A stretch of 5,654 bases of DNA from assembly GCA_945833895.1 (NCBI GenBank), contig CAMAGQ010000107.1, positions 1 through 5,654 of the forward strand, in the 5' to 3' direction. Under the pieces are notes generated by a model. It was not told the origin of the DNA, ran no database searches, and was given only the letters and a program-made list of their open reading frames with translations. Source of the DNA: an uncultured bacterium. Its GTDB lineage: Bacteria; Cyanobacteriota; Vampirovibrionia; Gastranaerophilales; Gastranaerophilaceae. Both the position numbers and the translations under genes were made by a program. Positions 1-5,654 of the stretch are shown piece by piece; within the stretch, counting starts at the first letter, position 1, and each line of letters opens with the position of its first letter.

Positions 1-594
1 ACTATTTTCATTGATTTTATCAAGTTTTGTATAGTACAAATCAATTTTATCAGATTTCATATACAAAAAGTACTTTTTCAAATCGTCAGAAATAGTTTTA
101 TTTTTTACAAAATTATTCAGGAATTTCAAATAATCCGGCATATCATATTTTTGGTAATTTACGGGAGATATATACATCTGTGTATTAACGCCATAGTATT
201 GGACAGGATAAACCGTAAGTCTTTCTTGGCGTTGAGTTTCAAGACTTTTTAAGTTCTTGATAATTCTTATAAAACCTTGCGGGTTATTCAAATATTTTGA
301 CGATACAAGTTTTTTGAAATCTTGATTATCTTTAAGTCTGTTATATATCTCTCCGCAATTGTCATTATAATTTCCGTATTTTGCAAGTATTTCAAATTTA
401 CCGCGGTTATACAGCATATTGTTGCGAGTTGTCTCATCAGCGTAAAATTCATCTGTCGTTAACTCAGGATAAATATTTGCGTGAATATATTCAAGTGAAG
501 GGCTTTCAGGGAGAATTGGCACAGGTGGTGGCGGAACGACACAAGGTCTTTGATAATAAGTTGATGTTGGGTTGTAAAGTGGAAATTGAATCAT
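1..594 (-). CDS. Hypothetical protein, proline-rich N-terminus (3' end cut by window edge)
   Basis: I do not recognise this protein. The frame is open from an ATG at 594 to the window edge, giving 198 residues without a stop, so the C-terminus lies outside. The start is well supported: a strong Shine-Dalgarno AAAGGAG (606 to 600) sits 5 bases upstream. The N-terminus (MIQFPLYNP) has no signal peptide. Residues 17-32 are proline-rich, with a PPPP run at 21-24. From about residue 35 on the chain looks globular, helical and rich in Tyr, Asn and Lys (for example EIYNRLKDNQDFKKL near 82-96). I see no catalytic motif, membrane segment or repeat. It starts 12 bases after the stop of the metallopeptidase gene and is probably the fourth gene of the operon. 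It lacks the F-x-G motif seen in three neighbours. It could be a partner, substrate or accessory protein of the peptidase; this is only context. Confidence 0.85.
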   Translation of the reverse strand, partial: MIQFPLYNPTSTYYQRPCVVPPPPVPILPESPSLEYIHANIYPELTTDEFYADETTRNNMLYNRGKFEILAKYGNYNDNCGEIYNRLKDNQDFKKLVSSKYLNNPQGFIRIIKNLKSLETQRQERLTVYPVQYYGVNTQMYISPVNYQKYDMPDYLKFLNNFVKNKTISDDLKKYFLYMKSDKIDLYYTKLDKINENS

Positions 595-606
595 AATATC
601 TCCTTT
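595..606 (-). promoter_or_regulatory. Ribosome binding site of the proline-rich hypothetical gene
   Basis: The 12-base gap between the metallopeptidase stop codon and the next ATG reads AAAGGAGATATT on the minus strand. AAAGGAG is a near-perfect anti-16S match at 5 bases from the ATG. It is the strongest Shine-Dalgarno in the window, fixes the start of the partial gene and supports co-transcription with independent re-initiation. Confidence 0.8.
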
Positions 607-1602
607 CTATTTTACCAATCCTTGTCCGTCTGCAATAAGTCCTTCCCAGACTTCGTAAAGGACATTATACAATTCGGGTGACAGATTTTGTATTGGGAAC
701 GGATTTTTAGTTAATCGTAATGTTGTAGGATTCATGCAGGATAACATTGCTTTTGCAAACTCTTCTGCGAAAGTTTCAGGCAATAACGTACTTCCGTAGC
801 CGCTTGACTGTTTAATAATATTTCTAACCTGTTCTGTTACATACGGATTTTGCAATACCCTGCCATCCTTATCATATATTTTAAGGTTCAGAGCATCAGT
901 AATATATCTCATATTAGGATTGTAAACGTAGCCTAAATTATTTTGATACGGACAGCCGAATTTTGAATACAATTTATGGTTGTGAACATTGTGTCCGTAT
1001 TCGTGCAAAAATGTCTGCAAAAAGTGCCCTGATGTGTGATAGCCATTACGTTTATTTTCTTCGTAACAGGTTTCCATGTGGTTATCCCAGTTGTGTAGTG
1101 TATTAAATGTTACAGTTCTGATAGGATAGCCTTTGTTATAATCGGGGGCATAATAACAAGCGGCAATAGGATATACTCCAGGTTCAGAACCTAGCATTTC
1201 TTCCATATCTATTCTTGTCGGAAGAGGCATGTTTATCTGGCGAAGCATCTCAGTTGCATTGAAACACCCGTAAGCGATAACCTGTCGTGTCTTTTTTGAA
1301 CCTTGTCTTATCTGACAAGGGATTCCCAAACTTTCAAAATATTTTTCAACTAAATACGGATCAATGTCATTAACGTTTTTAAGATGTAGCGGTAATGTCT
1401 TTTTGTACAAAAATTCTTCTTTATCCTCCATATACCTGTCAATCATTGACCCAAAAGCAAGATTATATGACCCCTTATCGTAAATGCTGACTCTGTCTGA
1501 ACTAACGGTATTACCAGTAACAGGCGTTGTCTTTAGCGGCTTAGGACTGCTTGCATAAGGATTGTTTTTGGGTGTATGAATTGTAATTGAAGAAACTTGC
1601 AT
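607..1602 (-). CDS. Zinc metallopeptidase, HExxH gluzincin, anthrax lethal factor/PPEP (M34)-like
   Basis: This is a 331-residue protein with a clear zinc-protease signature, HEYGH at residues 200-204 (H200 and H204 as zinc ligands, E201 as catalytic base). About 65 residues later comes YGSTLLPETFAEEFAKAM, starting at Y269. Known family fact: in anthrax lethal factor the third ligand E735 lies in a E-x-F-A-E motif, preceded by Y728 seven residues earlier. Here Y269 and E276 have the same spacing and the same E-x-F-A-E pattern, so I predict H200/H204/E276 as ligands and Y269 as the transition-state tyrosine. The H-to-E spacing is longer than in lethal factor. Residues 1-45 are low-complexity (Ser, Thr, Pro, Asn) and disordered-looking, with no signal peptide or membrane helix. 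The substrate is unknown. The start follows the acidic protein gene by 11 bases; a weak AGGA overlaps that gene's TAG stop. Metallopeptidase is near certain; M34-like assignment is moderate. Confidence 0.93.
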   Translation of the reverse strand: MQVSSITIHTPKNNPYASSPKPLKTTPVTGNTVSSDRVSIYDKGSYNLAFGSMIDRYMEDKEEFLYKKTLPLHLKNVNDIDPYLVEKYFESLGIPCQIRQGSKKTRQVIAYGCFNATEMLRQINMPLPTRIDMEEMLGSEPGVYPIAACYYAPDYNKGYPIRTVTFNTLHNWDNHMETCYEENKRNGYHTSGHFLQTFLHEYGHNVHNHKLYSKFGCPYQNNLGYVYNPNMRYITDALNLKIYDKDGRVLQNPYVTEQVRNIIKQSSGYGSTLLPETFAEEFAKAMLSCMNPTTLRLTKNPFPIQNLSPELYNVLYEVWEGLIADGQGLVK

Positions 1603-1613
1603 TTTTTATAATC

Positions 1614-2177
1614 CTAAAAATCTATGTCAATTTCAGGTAGTTCAACTTCCGGTTCAATTTCGATTTCCGGTTCAATATCAATGTCCGGCTCTAAATCGAT
1701 TTCCGGTTCAATTTCAGGCTCAATTTCAGGCTCGATATCAGTATCTACATCTGTGTTAATTTCGCTACCTGAAGTTGTTTCGGTAGGGTTTATGTCATCC
1801 TTTTGAACTTCTGTTGCTGTTTCAGGTTTATCATCACCAATCAAATCAACAGGGGTACTGTCATCAGTATCTACGTTATCAGATTTTGTTTCAATATCAT
1901 CTTTTGAGTGTTTTAATTTTCCTGCAACAGACTTTGTGCCTTCGATTGCAGTACCTGTTGTTGTTCCGCTTATTGCACCTTCTGCTGCGGCACTTCCTCT
2001 GTTTTCACCTTTCTCGTAATAATTTTCGATAATAACTGTTCCGCCGTCGTTTGAGGGTGTAAAAGTATCACCGCCTATAGGAGATTTTCCGTTTAAGATG
2101 TTTGATTGTATTCTTTTAAGTGTTTCGTTTATTCCTCGGAATTGTACCGGTTGATAAGTGTAAAATGAAATTTTCAT
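1614..2177 (-). CDS. Acidic low-complexity protein with F-x-G motif, glycine zipper and EPEI repeats
   Basis: I do not recognise a family for this 187-residue protein. Four zones are visible. Residues 1-27 hold the hydrophobic-x-F-x-G motif (VQFRG, 11-15) and a short amphipathic helix. Residues 28-60 are Gly/Asp/Asn-rich. Residues 60-86 are small-residue-rich, with glycines at 67, 71 and 75 in GxxxGxxxG spacing, like a glycine zipper. Residues 90-187 are strongly acidic; from 148 they become E/D-I-E-P repeats, ending in PEIDIDF at the C-terminus. There is no signal peptide, and no cysteine. It starts 20 bases after the ankyrin gene stop, with AAAGGG (2193 to 2188) as Shine-Dalgarno 10 bases upstream, and ends 11 bases before the metallopeptidase ATG. 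A linker, scaffold or peptidase-regulatory role is possible; nothing shows enzymatic activity. It could also be a rapidly evolving surface or cation-binding spacer. Confidence 0.85.
   Translation of the reverse strand: MKISFYTYQPVQFRGINETLKRIQSNILNGKSPIGGDTFTPSNDGGTVIIENYYEKGENRGSAAAEGAISGTTTGTAIEGTKSVAGKLKHSKDDIETKSDNVDTDDSTPVDLIGDDKPETATEVQKDDINPTETTSGSEINTDVDTDIEPEIEPEIEPEIDLEPDIDIEPEIEIEPEVELPEIDIDF
1638..1739 (-). repeat. In-frame tandem repeat encoding (D/E)-I-E-P units
   Basis: On the minus strand this stretch consists of degenerate 12-base units (GAG/GAA-CCT/CCG-GAA-ATT, giving E-P-E-I) mixed with 18-base units that add a D-I or E-I pair. It encodes roughly residues 147-180 of the acidic protein. 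Unit lengths are multiples of six bases and remain in frame, so slippage can change the tail length without breaking the gene. Synonymous variation between units shows that it is not a very fresh expansion, except for the nearly identical E-P-E-I copies near 1709-1733. Confidence 0.8.
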
Positions 2178-2187
2178 CTTGTATTTT

Positions 2188-2193
2188 CCCTTT
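2188..2193 (-). promoter_or_regulatory. Ribosome binding site of the acidic protein gene
   Basis: AAAGGG on the minus strand lies 10 bases upstream of the ATG at 2177, inside the 20-base gap after the ankyrin gene stop. It supports the chosen start; no promoter fits in this gap. Confidence 0.6.
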
Positions 2194-2197
2194 CTGT

Positions 2198-4378
2198 TTA
2201 TGATAAACCCAATGTAATTATTTTTATGACGGTCTTTCGAGCCGTTCTTTTTTCTTGTCGTTCTTCTTGAATATGAATAACTCTGTTTAAAACATTTTCG
2301 TATTTCTTTGATATTTTATTTATGTTTTTTTCGCATTTTAGATTTTTTTCTTTGCATTTTTCGCTGTCTGAGCGAAGTCTTTCCAAAAGGTTATTTCTTG
2401 TTTTGCTGTTGCCTTTGACATAGTTAATATATTCAATTCCATCTGTGATATATTTATTCAACTCGTTATAGTTAGAGATAAGTTCTGTAATATTTTTAGA
2501 ATAATAATTTTTGATAATTTCTTCGTATTGTCCTTTTATTTCTTCTGCACCCAGTTTAAGTTCCTCTGAAAATTTATTGGAAAATACTGTGTCTTGATAT
2601 TGTTTCACAATTCCGACAACAGGAATTTTTGACCCGCTTGGATTTTTTGAAGCAAGTTTATTTATATCATCTTTAATCATTGCATTAAAATGTCTGATTA
2701 TCGGATTAAGACTGTTTATCGCCTTATAAATTTTGTTTTCTTCTGCCTTTAGTTGTTTGTATGCTTCTGCCAATCCGACATCTGTTGAAGAAGAGTTTGC
2801 TATAATTGTATCAATTTTTTCTTTTGTTAATTGAGTTTTATAGTTAAGATTTTCTCTTAATTCAGGTGTTCCGTATTGAGAATATGAAAATTCACCTGTG
2901 AATGTCGGTGTTTTAGCGGGTTTCTTTATCCATTTATGATAAGTTTCGTATTTGTGTAAACAATCTTCAACGGTTTCACCTTTTTGAGAAGGTAAATCTT
3001 TTGCTCCGTTAAGTTGTAAAAGTTTGACCTTTTCCTTATCTCCCAGCAAAGTAAAATGAAGTAACGGAGTATAGCCGTCTTTGTTATAATGATTTATATT
3101 TGCGTTATATTTTTTCAAAGTTTCAAGTTCTTCTTTGTTTTTTATAAAAAATACTGCGGTTTTACCTGTGCTATCCTGTATGTCAGGATTTGCACCACTT
3201 TCAAGAAGATAGTTGAAAAATTCAGCGTTATTTGTTTTTAAAGACTCAATTAAATACGGGCGGTAGTTGGGATTAGCCCCCGCAGCAAGCAGTACGGCTC
3301 TGACATCGTTGTCTGTTGTCACATCCAGAGGAACTCTGTTTTCTTTATCTTGGAGGTTTGGATTTGCCTTATAGTTTGTCAGATGAAATACCGCTTCAAG
3401 GTTGTTTGTTTCGGCACAATTTTGAAGGATTGTTGAACCCTTTGGCGTTACAACATCAGGGTTTGCACCATTTTCCAGTAATAATTTCATCATGTTGATG
3501 TGCTTAGCGTAAGCAAGCGGTGGTAAATTTCTGTTATCCGTTATATTAACATCTGCTCCGTATTTTATCAAACCTTTTGTCAGGTTAAGACGTCCTGCTT
3601 GAACCTGTTTGTACAGAGCAGTTTGTCCGTTATTATCCTTGACATTCATCTTCGCACCGTTTTTAATCAGCCATTTCAGACCTTCGGGATTATCGGCATA
3701 AAATAGCGGAGTTCTGCCGTTTTTATCTTTATAGTTAATCTCAGAGCCGTATTTTTTTAGTAAATCTGCAATATCGGTTCTGCCGTTTGCAATTGATTTA
3801 TGGAGAAGTGTTTGAGAATCTTTATTTTCGGTATTCGGATTTACTTTGAAATTTAAATAGGTTTCAAGGGTTTTGGGATTATTATATGCCAATTCAAAAG
3901 GCGTTTGCATATACTTGTTGGCAAAATACGGATTAGCATTGTGTTGAAGCAATAATTTCGTTATCTCAGGACTGTCAAAAGCCTTATGAAGAGGGGTGTT
4001 TCCTAATCTGTCAGCGGTATTAACATCAACATCATAAAGTAAAAACGTTTCAACCAGCCTTCTGTCATTTTTTGCACAAGCAATAGAAAAAGGTGTTTTG
4101 CCGTGGTAATTCTTCTGGTTCGGATTTAACCCTCGGTTGAGTAAATATCTTGAAATGTCGCTTTGAGAATATTTTGCGGAAGAATGTAAAAGACTTTCCA
4201 ATCTTTTGTTAATTATATGGATATCGTCAAGTTTTTTTATCCCCTCATAATCTCCTTTTTTGATAAGTTCCTCGGCGTCATTATACGAAACGTATTTTCC
4301 GGAAAAATTAATTTTACTTTTATTCATCCGAAATTTGTTTGTATTAGCACTATATAAACCTATAGGTGCAATAAACAT
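2198..4378 (-). CDS. Ankyrin-repeat protein with helical charged C-terminal half
   Basis: This 726-residue protein carries about 13 ankyrin repeats over residues 61-470, recognised by recurring G-x-T-P-L starts, L-L-x-x-G-A-N-P ends and N-x-x-D-x-x-G loops (for example NGRTPL at 220-225 and LLENGANPD at 300-308). Ankyrin stacks bind other proteins; the partner is unknown here. The N-terminus (MFIAPIGLYSANTNKFRM) is not a convincing signal peptide and is followed by INFSG (23-27), the F-x-G motif shared with neighbours. A second copy, TFTGE (492-496), marks the end of the ankyrin domain. Residues 505-710 are predominantly helical, Lys/Glu/Asn-rich, with likely coiled coils (about 535-575 and 605-705); the end is basic, then hydrophobic (KTVIKIITLGLS). 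Repeat 10 (349-374) is shortened. The start has AAGGGG 11 bases upstream and a TATAAT further up. It is the first gene of the leftward operon. No enzymatic domain is visible. An effector-like or intracellular scaffold role is inference. Confidence 0.95.
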   Translation of the reverse strand: MFIAPIGLYSANTNKFRMNKSKINFSGKYVSYNDAEELIKKGDYEGIKKLDDIHIINKRLESLLHSSAKYSQSDISRYLLNRGLNPNQKNYHGKTPFSIACAKNDRRLVETFLLYDVDVNTADRLGNTPLHKAFDSPEITKLLLQHNANPYFANKYMQTPFELAYNNPKTLETYLNFKVNPNTENKDSQTLLHKSIANGRTDIADLLKKYGSEINYKDKNGRTPLFYADNPEGLKWLIKNGAKMNVKDNNGQTALYKQVQAGRLNLTKGLIKYGADVNITDNRNLPPLAYAKHINMMKLLLENGANPDVVTPKGSTILQNCAETNNLEAVFHLTNYKANPNLQDKENRVPLDVTTDNDVRAVLLAAGANPNYRPYLIESLKTNNAEFFNYLLESGANPDIQDSTGKTAVFFIKNKEELETLKKYNANINHYNKDGYTPLLHFTLLGDKEKVKLLQLNGAKDLPSQKGETVEDCLHKYETYHKWIKKPAKTPTFTGEFSYSQYGTPELRENLNYKTQLTKEKIDTIIANSSSTDVGLAEAYKQLKAEENKIYKAINSLNPIIRHFNAMIKDDINKLASKNPSGSKIPVVGIVKQYQDTVFSNKFSEELKLGAEEIKGQYEEIIKNYYSKNITELISNYNELNKYITDGIEYINYVKGNSKTRNNLLERLRSDSEKCKEKNLKCEKNINKISKKYENVLNRVIHIQEERQEKRTARKTVIKIITLGLS

Positions 4379-4406
4379 ATAAAATTATACCCCTTATTTT
4401 TATTTT

Positions 4407-4412
4407 ATTATA
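4407..4412 (-). promoter_or_regulatory. Candidate -10 box for the ankyrin-led operon
   Basis: The minus strand reads a perfect TATAAT here, followed 11 bases on by the AAGGGG Shine-Dalgarno (4395 to 4390) and, after 11 more, the ATG at 4378. It predicts a leader of roughly 20 bases. No good -35 hexamer exists at 16-18 bases upstream, so this may depend on an activator or on the AT-rich upstream sequence. TATAAT occurs by chance in such AT-rich DNA, so support is moderate. Confidence 0.45.
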
Positions 4413-4507
4413 ATTACAAAAATAAATAAACTTGTTAGTATTTCCATTAGATATTAAGATATATTACAATTTTGACTACCACTAGCAACAAAATATTTTT
4501 ATGAAAT

Positions 4508-4513
4508 TATAAT
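4508..4513 (+). promoter_or_regulatory. Candidate -10 box for the AAA+ ATPase gene
   Basis: A perfect TATAAT lies 6 bases before the AAGGGG Shine-Dalgarno (4520-4525) and 21 bases before the ATG at 4535, predicting a very short leader. The hexamer at proper -35 distance (GCAACA, 4485-4490) matches TTGACA poorly. A better -35-like TTGACT at 4472-4477 is too far away (30 bases), but could pair with a weaker TATTTT at 4494-4499, giving a second candidate promoter. Confidence 0.45.
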
Positions 4514-4534
4514 AGCAAAAAGGGGACACGAACT

Positions 4535-5654
4535 ATGTATATTAATCCAATTATTAATGTATCTCAAAGCAGATACCGTTTTCAGCATTCAAAACCTAAA
4601 ACTAATCAAAACAGTAATCTTATGGCAATGCCTTCAAGAAGCGTTTCATTTACAGGAGATTCATATTTTGATTACGAGGCGGTACTTCAAAAGAAGTTAG
4701 ATGCCCGCAATAAGTTTCAAAAAAAATTCGGCTTGGGAAAGGGTAAGGCAAAAAGAGAAACAGAATTAGAACTTATTGGTTTTAATCTTAGCCAAAATCA
4801 TATAATGAATGCCAACAAAGCATTGCTTGCAGAAAGAGAGAAAGTTATTAAAGAAAAAGAAGAAACTCTTAGAATAATGAAAGAGCGTGAACAGCTTTTA
4901 AATCAACGACTTGAAGATGCCAGAAAAAATCGCGAAAAAGATGAGGTTATTCTTGATTTAAGACGACAACTTGAAAACTCACGAAATGAAGTTCAACAAA
5001 AAAAAGAAGATTTAACAATAGAAGCAAAAAAACTTGACAGATTAAAAAAAGAACAAGAACTTATAACAACACGTGAAGAAAAAAAAGAGGGCTGGGGAAA
5101 AATTGCCGGACACGAAGATTTAAAAAATCGTATGGAAGAAACTTTTATAAGTAAACTTGCTCTGGAAAAATCAGGATATGAAGTAGCAGTACCAAACGGG
5201 ATTTTGCTATACGGACAGCACGGTACAGGAAAAACTCGTTTTGCGGAAGCCTTTGCCAAACAGGCAGGATGTGAATTTGTTGAAATAGACACAATGCAAG
5301 ACGATGATGATATTATTATGGACCTTTACTCGGAATTATTTAATGCTAAAAAACGCTACAATTCTGATAAAACACCTAAACAGAGAACGATTATACTTCT
5401 TGATGATTTTAATTCGGTTGCAAAATTAAGTGCAGAGGAAGAGAAAGATTTACGCAATCACAAAACTACTTTTGGTGAAACTAATGTAGGAAAACTTGCG
5501 GGAATATTAAAAGATTGCTCTTCAAAATATAAAGCAACAATTTTTATGACTACAAACCATCCTCGGAAAATTGATTCAGAATTATTAAATCCAAACTTAA
5601 CAACTCAAATATTCCTCGGACCTCCAAATCCTATGGATGCTTCTAAAATCTTCC
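4535..5654 (+). CDS. Coiled-coil AAA+ ATPase with F-x-G N-terminal motif (3' end cut by window edge)
   Basis: The frame is open from ATG 4535 to the window edge (373 residues, C-terminus missing). Residues 1-36 are Asn/Ser-rich and disordered-looking, followed by VSFTG (37-41), the motif shared with neighbours. Residues 95-185 are a long Lys/Glu/Arg coiled coil. A classic AAA domain starts at GWGKIAGHEDLK (186-197): Walker A GQHGTGKT (227-234) after GILLY, Walker B IILLDD (286-291), sensor-1 asparagine N341 in TTNHP. This resembles the FtsH/katanin/proteasomal-ATPase clade, which forms hexamers to unfold or remodel proteins. Oddities: the Walker B acidic pair is D-D rather than D-E, and the stretch matching R-P-G-R-F-D, which carries the arginine fingers, reads NPNLTT. 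No transmembrane helices precede the AAA domain, unlike FtsH. Start support: AAGGGG 9 bases upstream. Whether a peptidase or other domain follows cannot be seen. Divergent to the ankyrin operon. Confidence 0.94.
   Translation, partial: MYINPIINVSQSRYRFQHSKPKTNQNSNLMAMPSRSVSFTGDSYFDYEAVLQKKLDARNKFQKKFGLGKGKAKRETELELIGFNLSQNHIMNANKALLAEREKVIKEKEETLRIMKEREQLLNQRLEDARKNREKDEVILDLRRQLENSRNEVQQKKEDLTIEAKKLDRLKKEQELITTREEKKEGWGKIAGHEDLKNRMEETFISKLALEKSGYEVAVPNGILLYGQHGTGKTRFAEAFAKQAGCEFVEIDTMQDDDDIIMDLYSELFNAKKRYNSDKTPKQRTIILLDDFNSVAKLSAEEEKDLRNHKTTFGETNVGKLAGILKDCSSKYKATIFMTTNHPRKIDSELLNPNLTTQIFLGPPNPMDASKIF

Larger units (their letters stand above)
4379..4534. promoter_or_regulatory. Divergent intergenic promoter region
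   Basis: This 156-base AT-rich gap separates the start codons of the leftward operon and the rightward AAA+ gene, so it must carry promoters for both. It holds a TATAAT on each strand and an AAGGGG Shine-Dalgarno before each gene. In the centre AGATAT occurs twice at 8-base spacing (4449-4454 and 4457-4462), a possible but unproven regulator site. I see no strong hairpin or terminator. Confidence 0.7.

Noticed and set aside
381..596. Plus-strand open frame of 71 codons
   Set aside because: It lies entirely opposite the partial proline-rich gene, which has a strong Shine-Dalgarno and an uninterrupted frame.
1638..1739. Possible CRISPR-like or intergenic repeat array
   Set aside because: Units are 12-18 bases, have no spacers and stay in frame with the acidic protein.
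1624..2032. Two plus-strand open frames (Ser/Gly/Ile-rich and Leu/Gln-rich)
   Set aside because: They are antisense shadows of the acidic repeat gene; their composition follows from the repeats and neither has a credible ribosome binding site.
595..2197. Rho-independent terminators between the minus-strand genes
   Set aside because: The gaps are only 11-20 bases and contain ribosome binding sites, with no GC-rich hairpin followed by a T run.
3316..3498. Plus-strand open frame of 60 codons
   Set aside because: It is antisense inside the ankyrin repeats, whose protein signature is unmistakable.
4382..4387. TATAAT on the minus strand directly before the ankyrin gene ATG
   Set aside because: It is too close to the start codon (and downstream of the Shine-Dalgarno) to serve as the -10 box.
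4993..5292. Minus-strand open frame of 99 codons
   Set aside because: It is opposite the AAA+ coiled coil and Walker A region; Ser/Phe richness reflects antisense of Lys/Glu codons.
4535..5654. Calling the AAA+ protein FtsH
   Set aside because: The AAA domain is of that broad clade, but there are no N-terminal membrane helices, a long coiled coil precedes the domain, the arginine fingers are missing, and the peptidase region is not in the window.

Overview
The window is AT-rich bacterial DNA that is densely coding, with tight gene spacing and recognisable Shine-Dalgarno sites. It holds five protein genes and no RNA genes, insertion sequences or CRISPR arrays that I can see. None of the proteins has a clear Sec signal peptide. 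Three of them (the ankyrin, acidic and AAA+ proteins) carry a short hydrophobic-x-Phe-x-Gly motif within the first ~41 residues, although they are otherwise unrelated. From memory, such N-terminal F-x-G motifs recur in proteins of gut Gastranaerophilales (Melainabacteria/Vampirovibrionia, non-photosynthetic relatives of cyanobacteria). That lineage is my best guess, at about even odds; another low-GC gut bacterium is possible.

Layout: four genes read leftwards on the minus strand, with gaps of only 20, 11 and 12 bases, and very probably form one operon. In transcription order they are: (i) a 726-residue ankyrin-repeat protein with a helical, charged C-terminal half (4378 to 2198); (ii) a 187-residue acidic low-complexity protein with a glycine-zipper-like stretch and an E-P-E-I repeat tail (2177 to 1614); (iii) a 331-residue HExxH zinc metallopeptidase whose active-site pattern (HEYGH, then Y-x6-E-x-F-A-E) matches the anthrax lethal factor / Pro-Pro endopeptidase type (M34-like) (1602 to 607); (iv) an unrecognised protein with a proline-rich N-terminus, cut by the left edge (594 to before 1). 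On the other side of a 156-base AT-rich divergent promoter region, a coiled-coil AAA+ ATPase gene runs rightwards from 4535 and is cut by the right edge.

How they may work together (inference): the ankyrin protein and the acidic protein look like binding or scaffold proteins, the metallopeptidase is the only clear enzyme of the operon, and the divergent AAA+ protein looks like a remodelling ATPase. Its Walker B motif is D-D instead of D-E and the usual arginine-finger positions are not arginine, so it may be a non-canonical or weak ATPase. The F-x-G motif shared across both transcription units is the strongest hint that the products share a destination or partner. A host-interaction or effector-type role is possible, but nothing in the window proves secretion.
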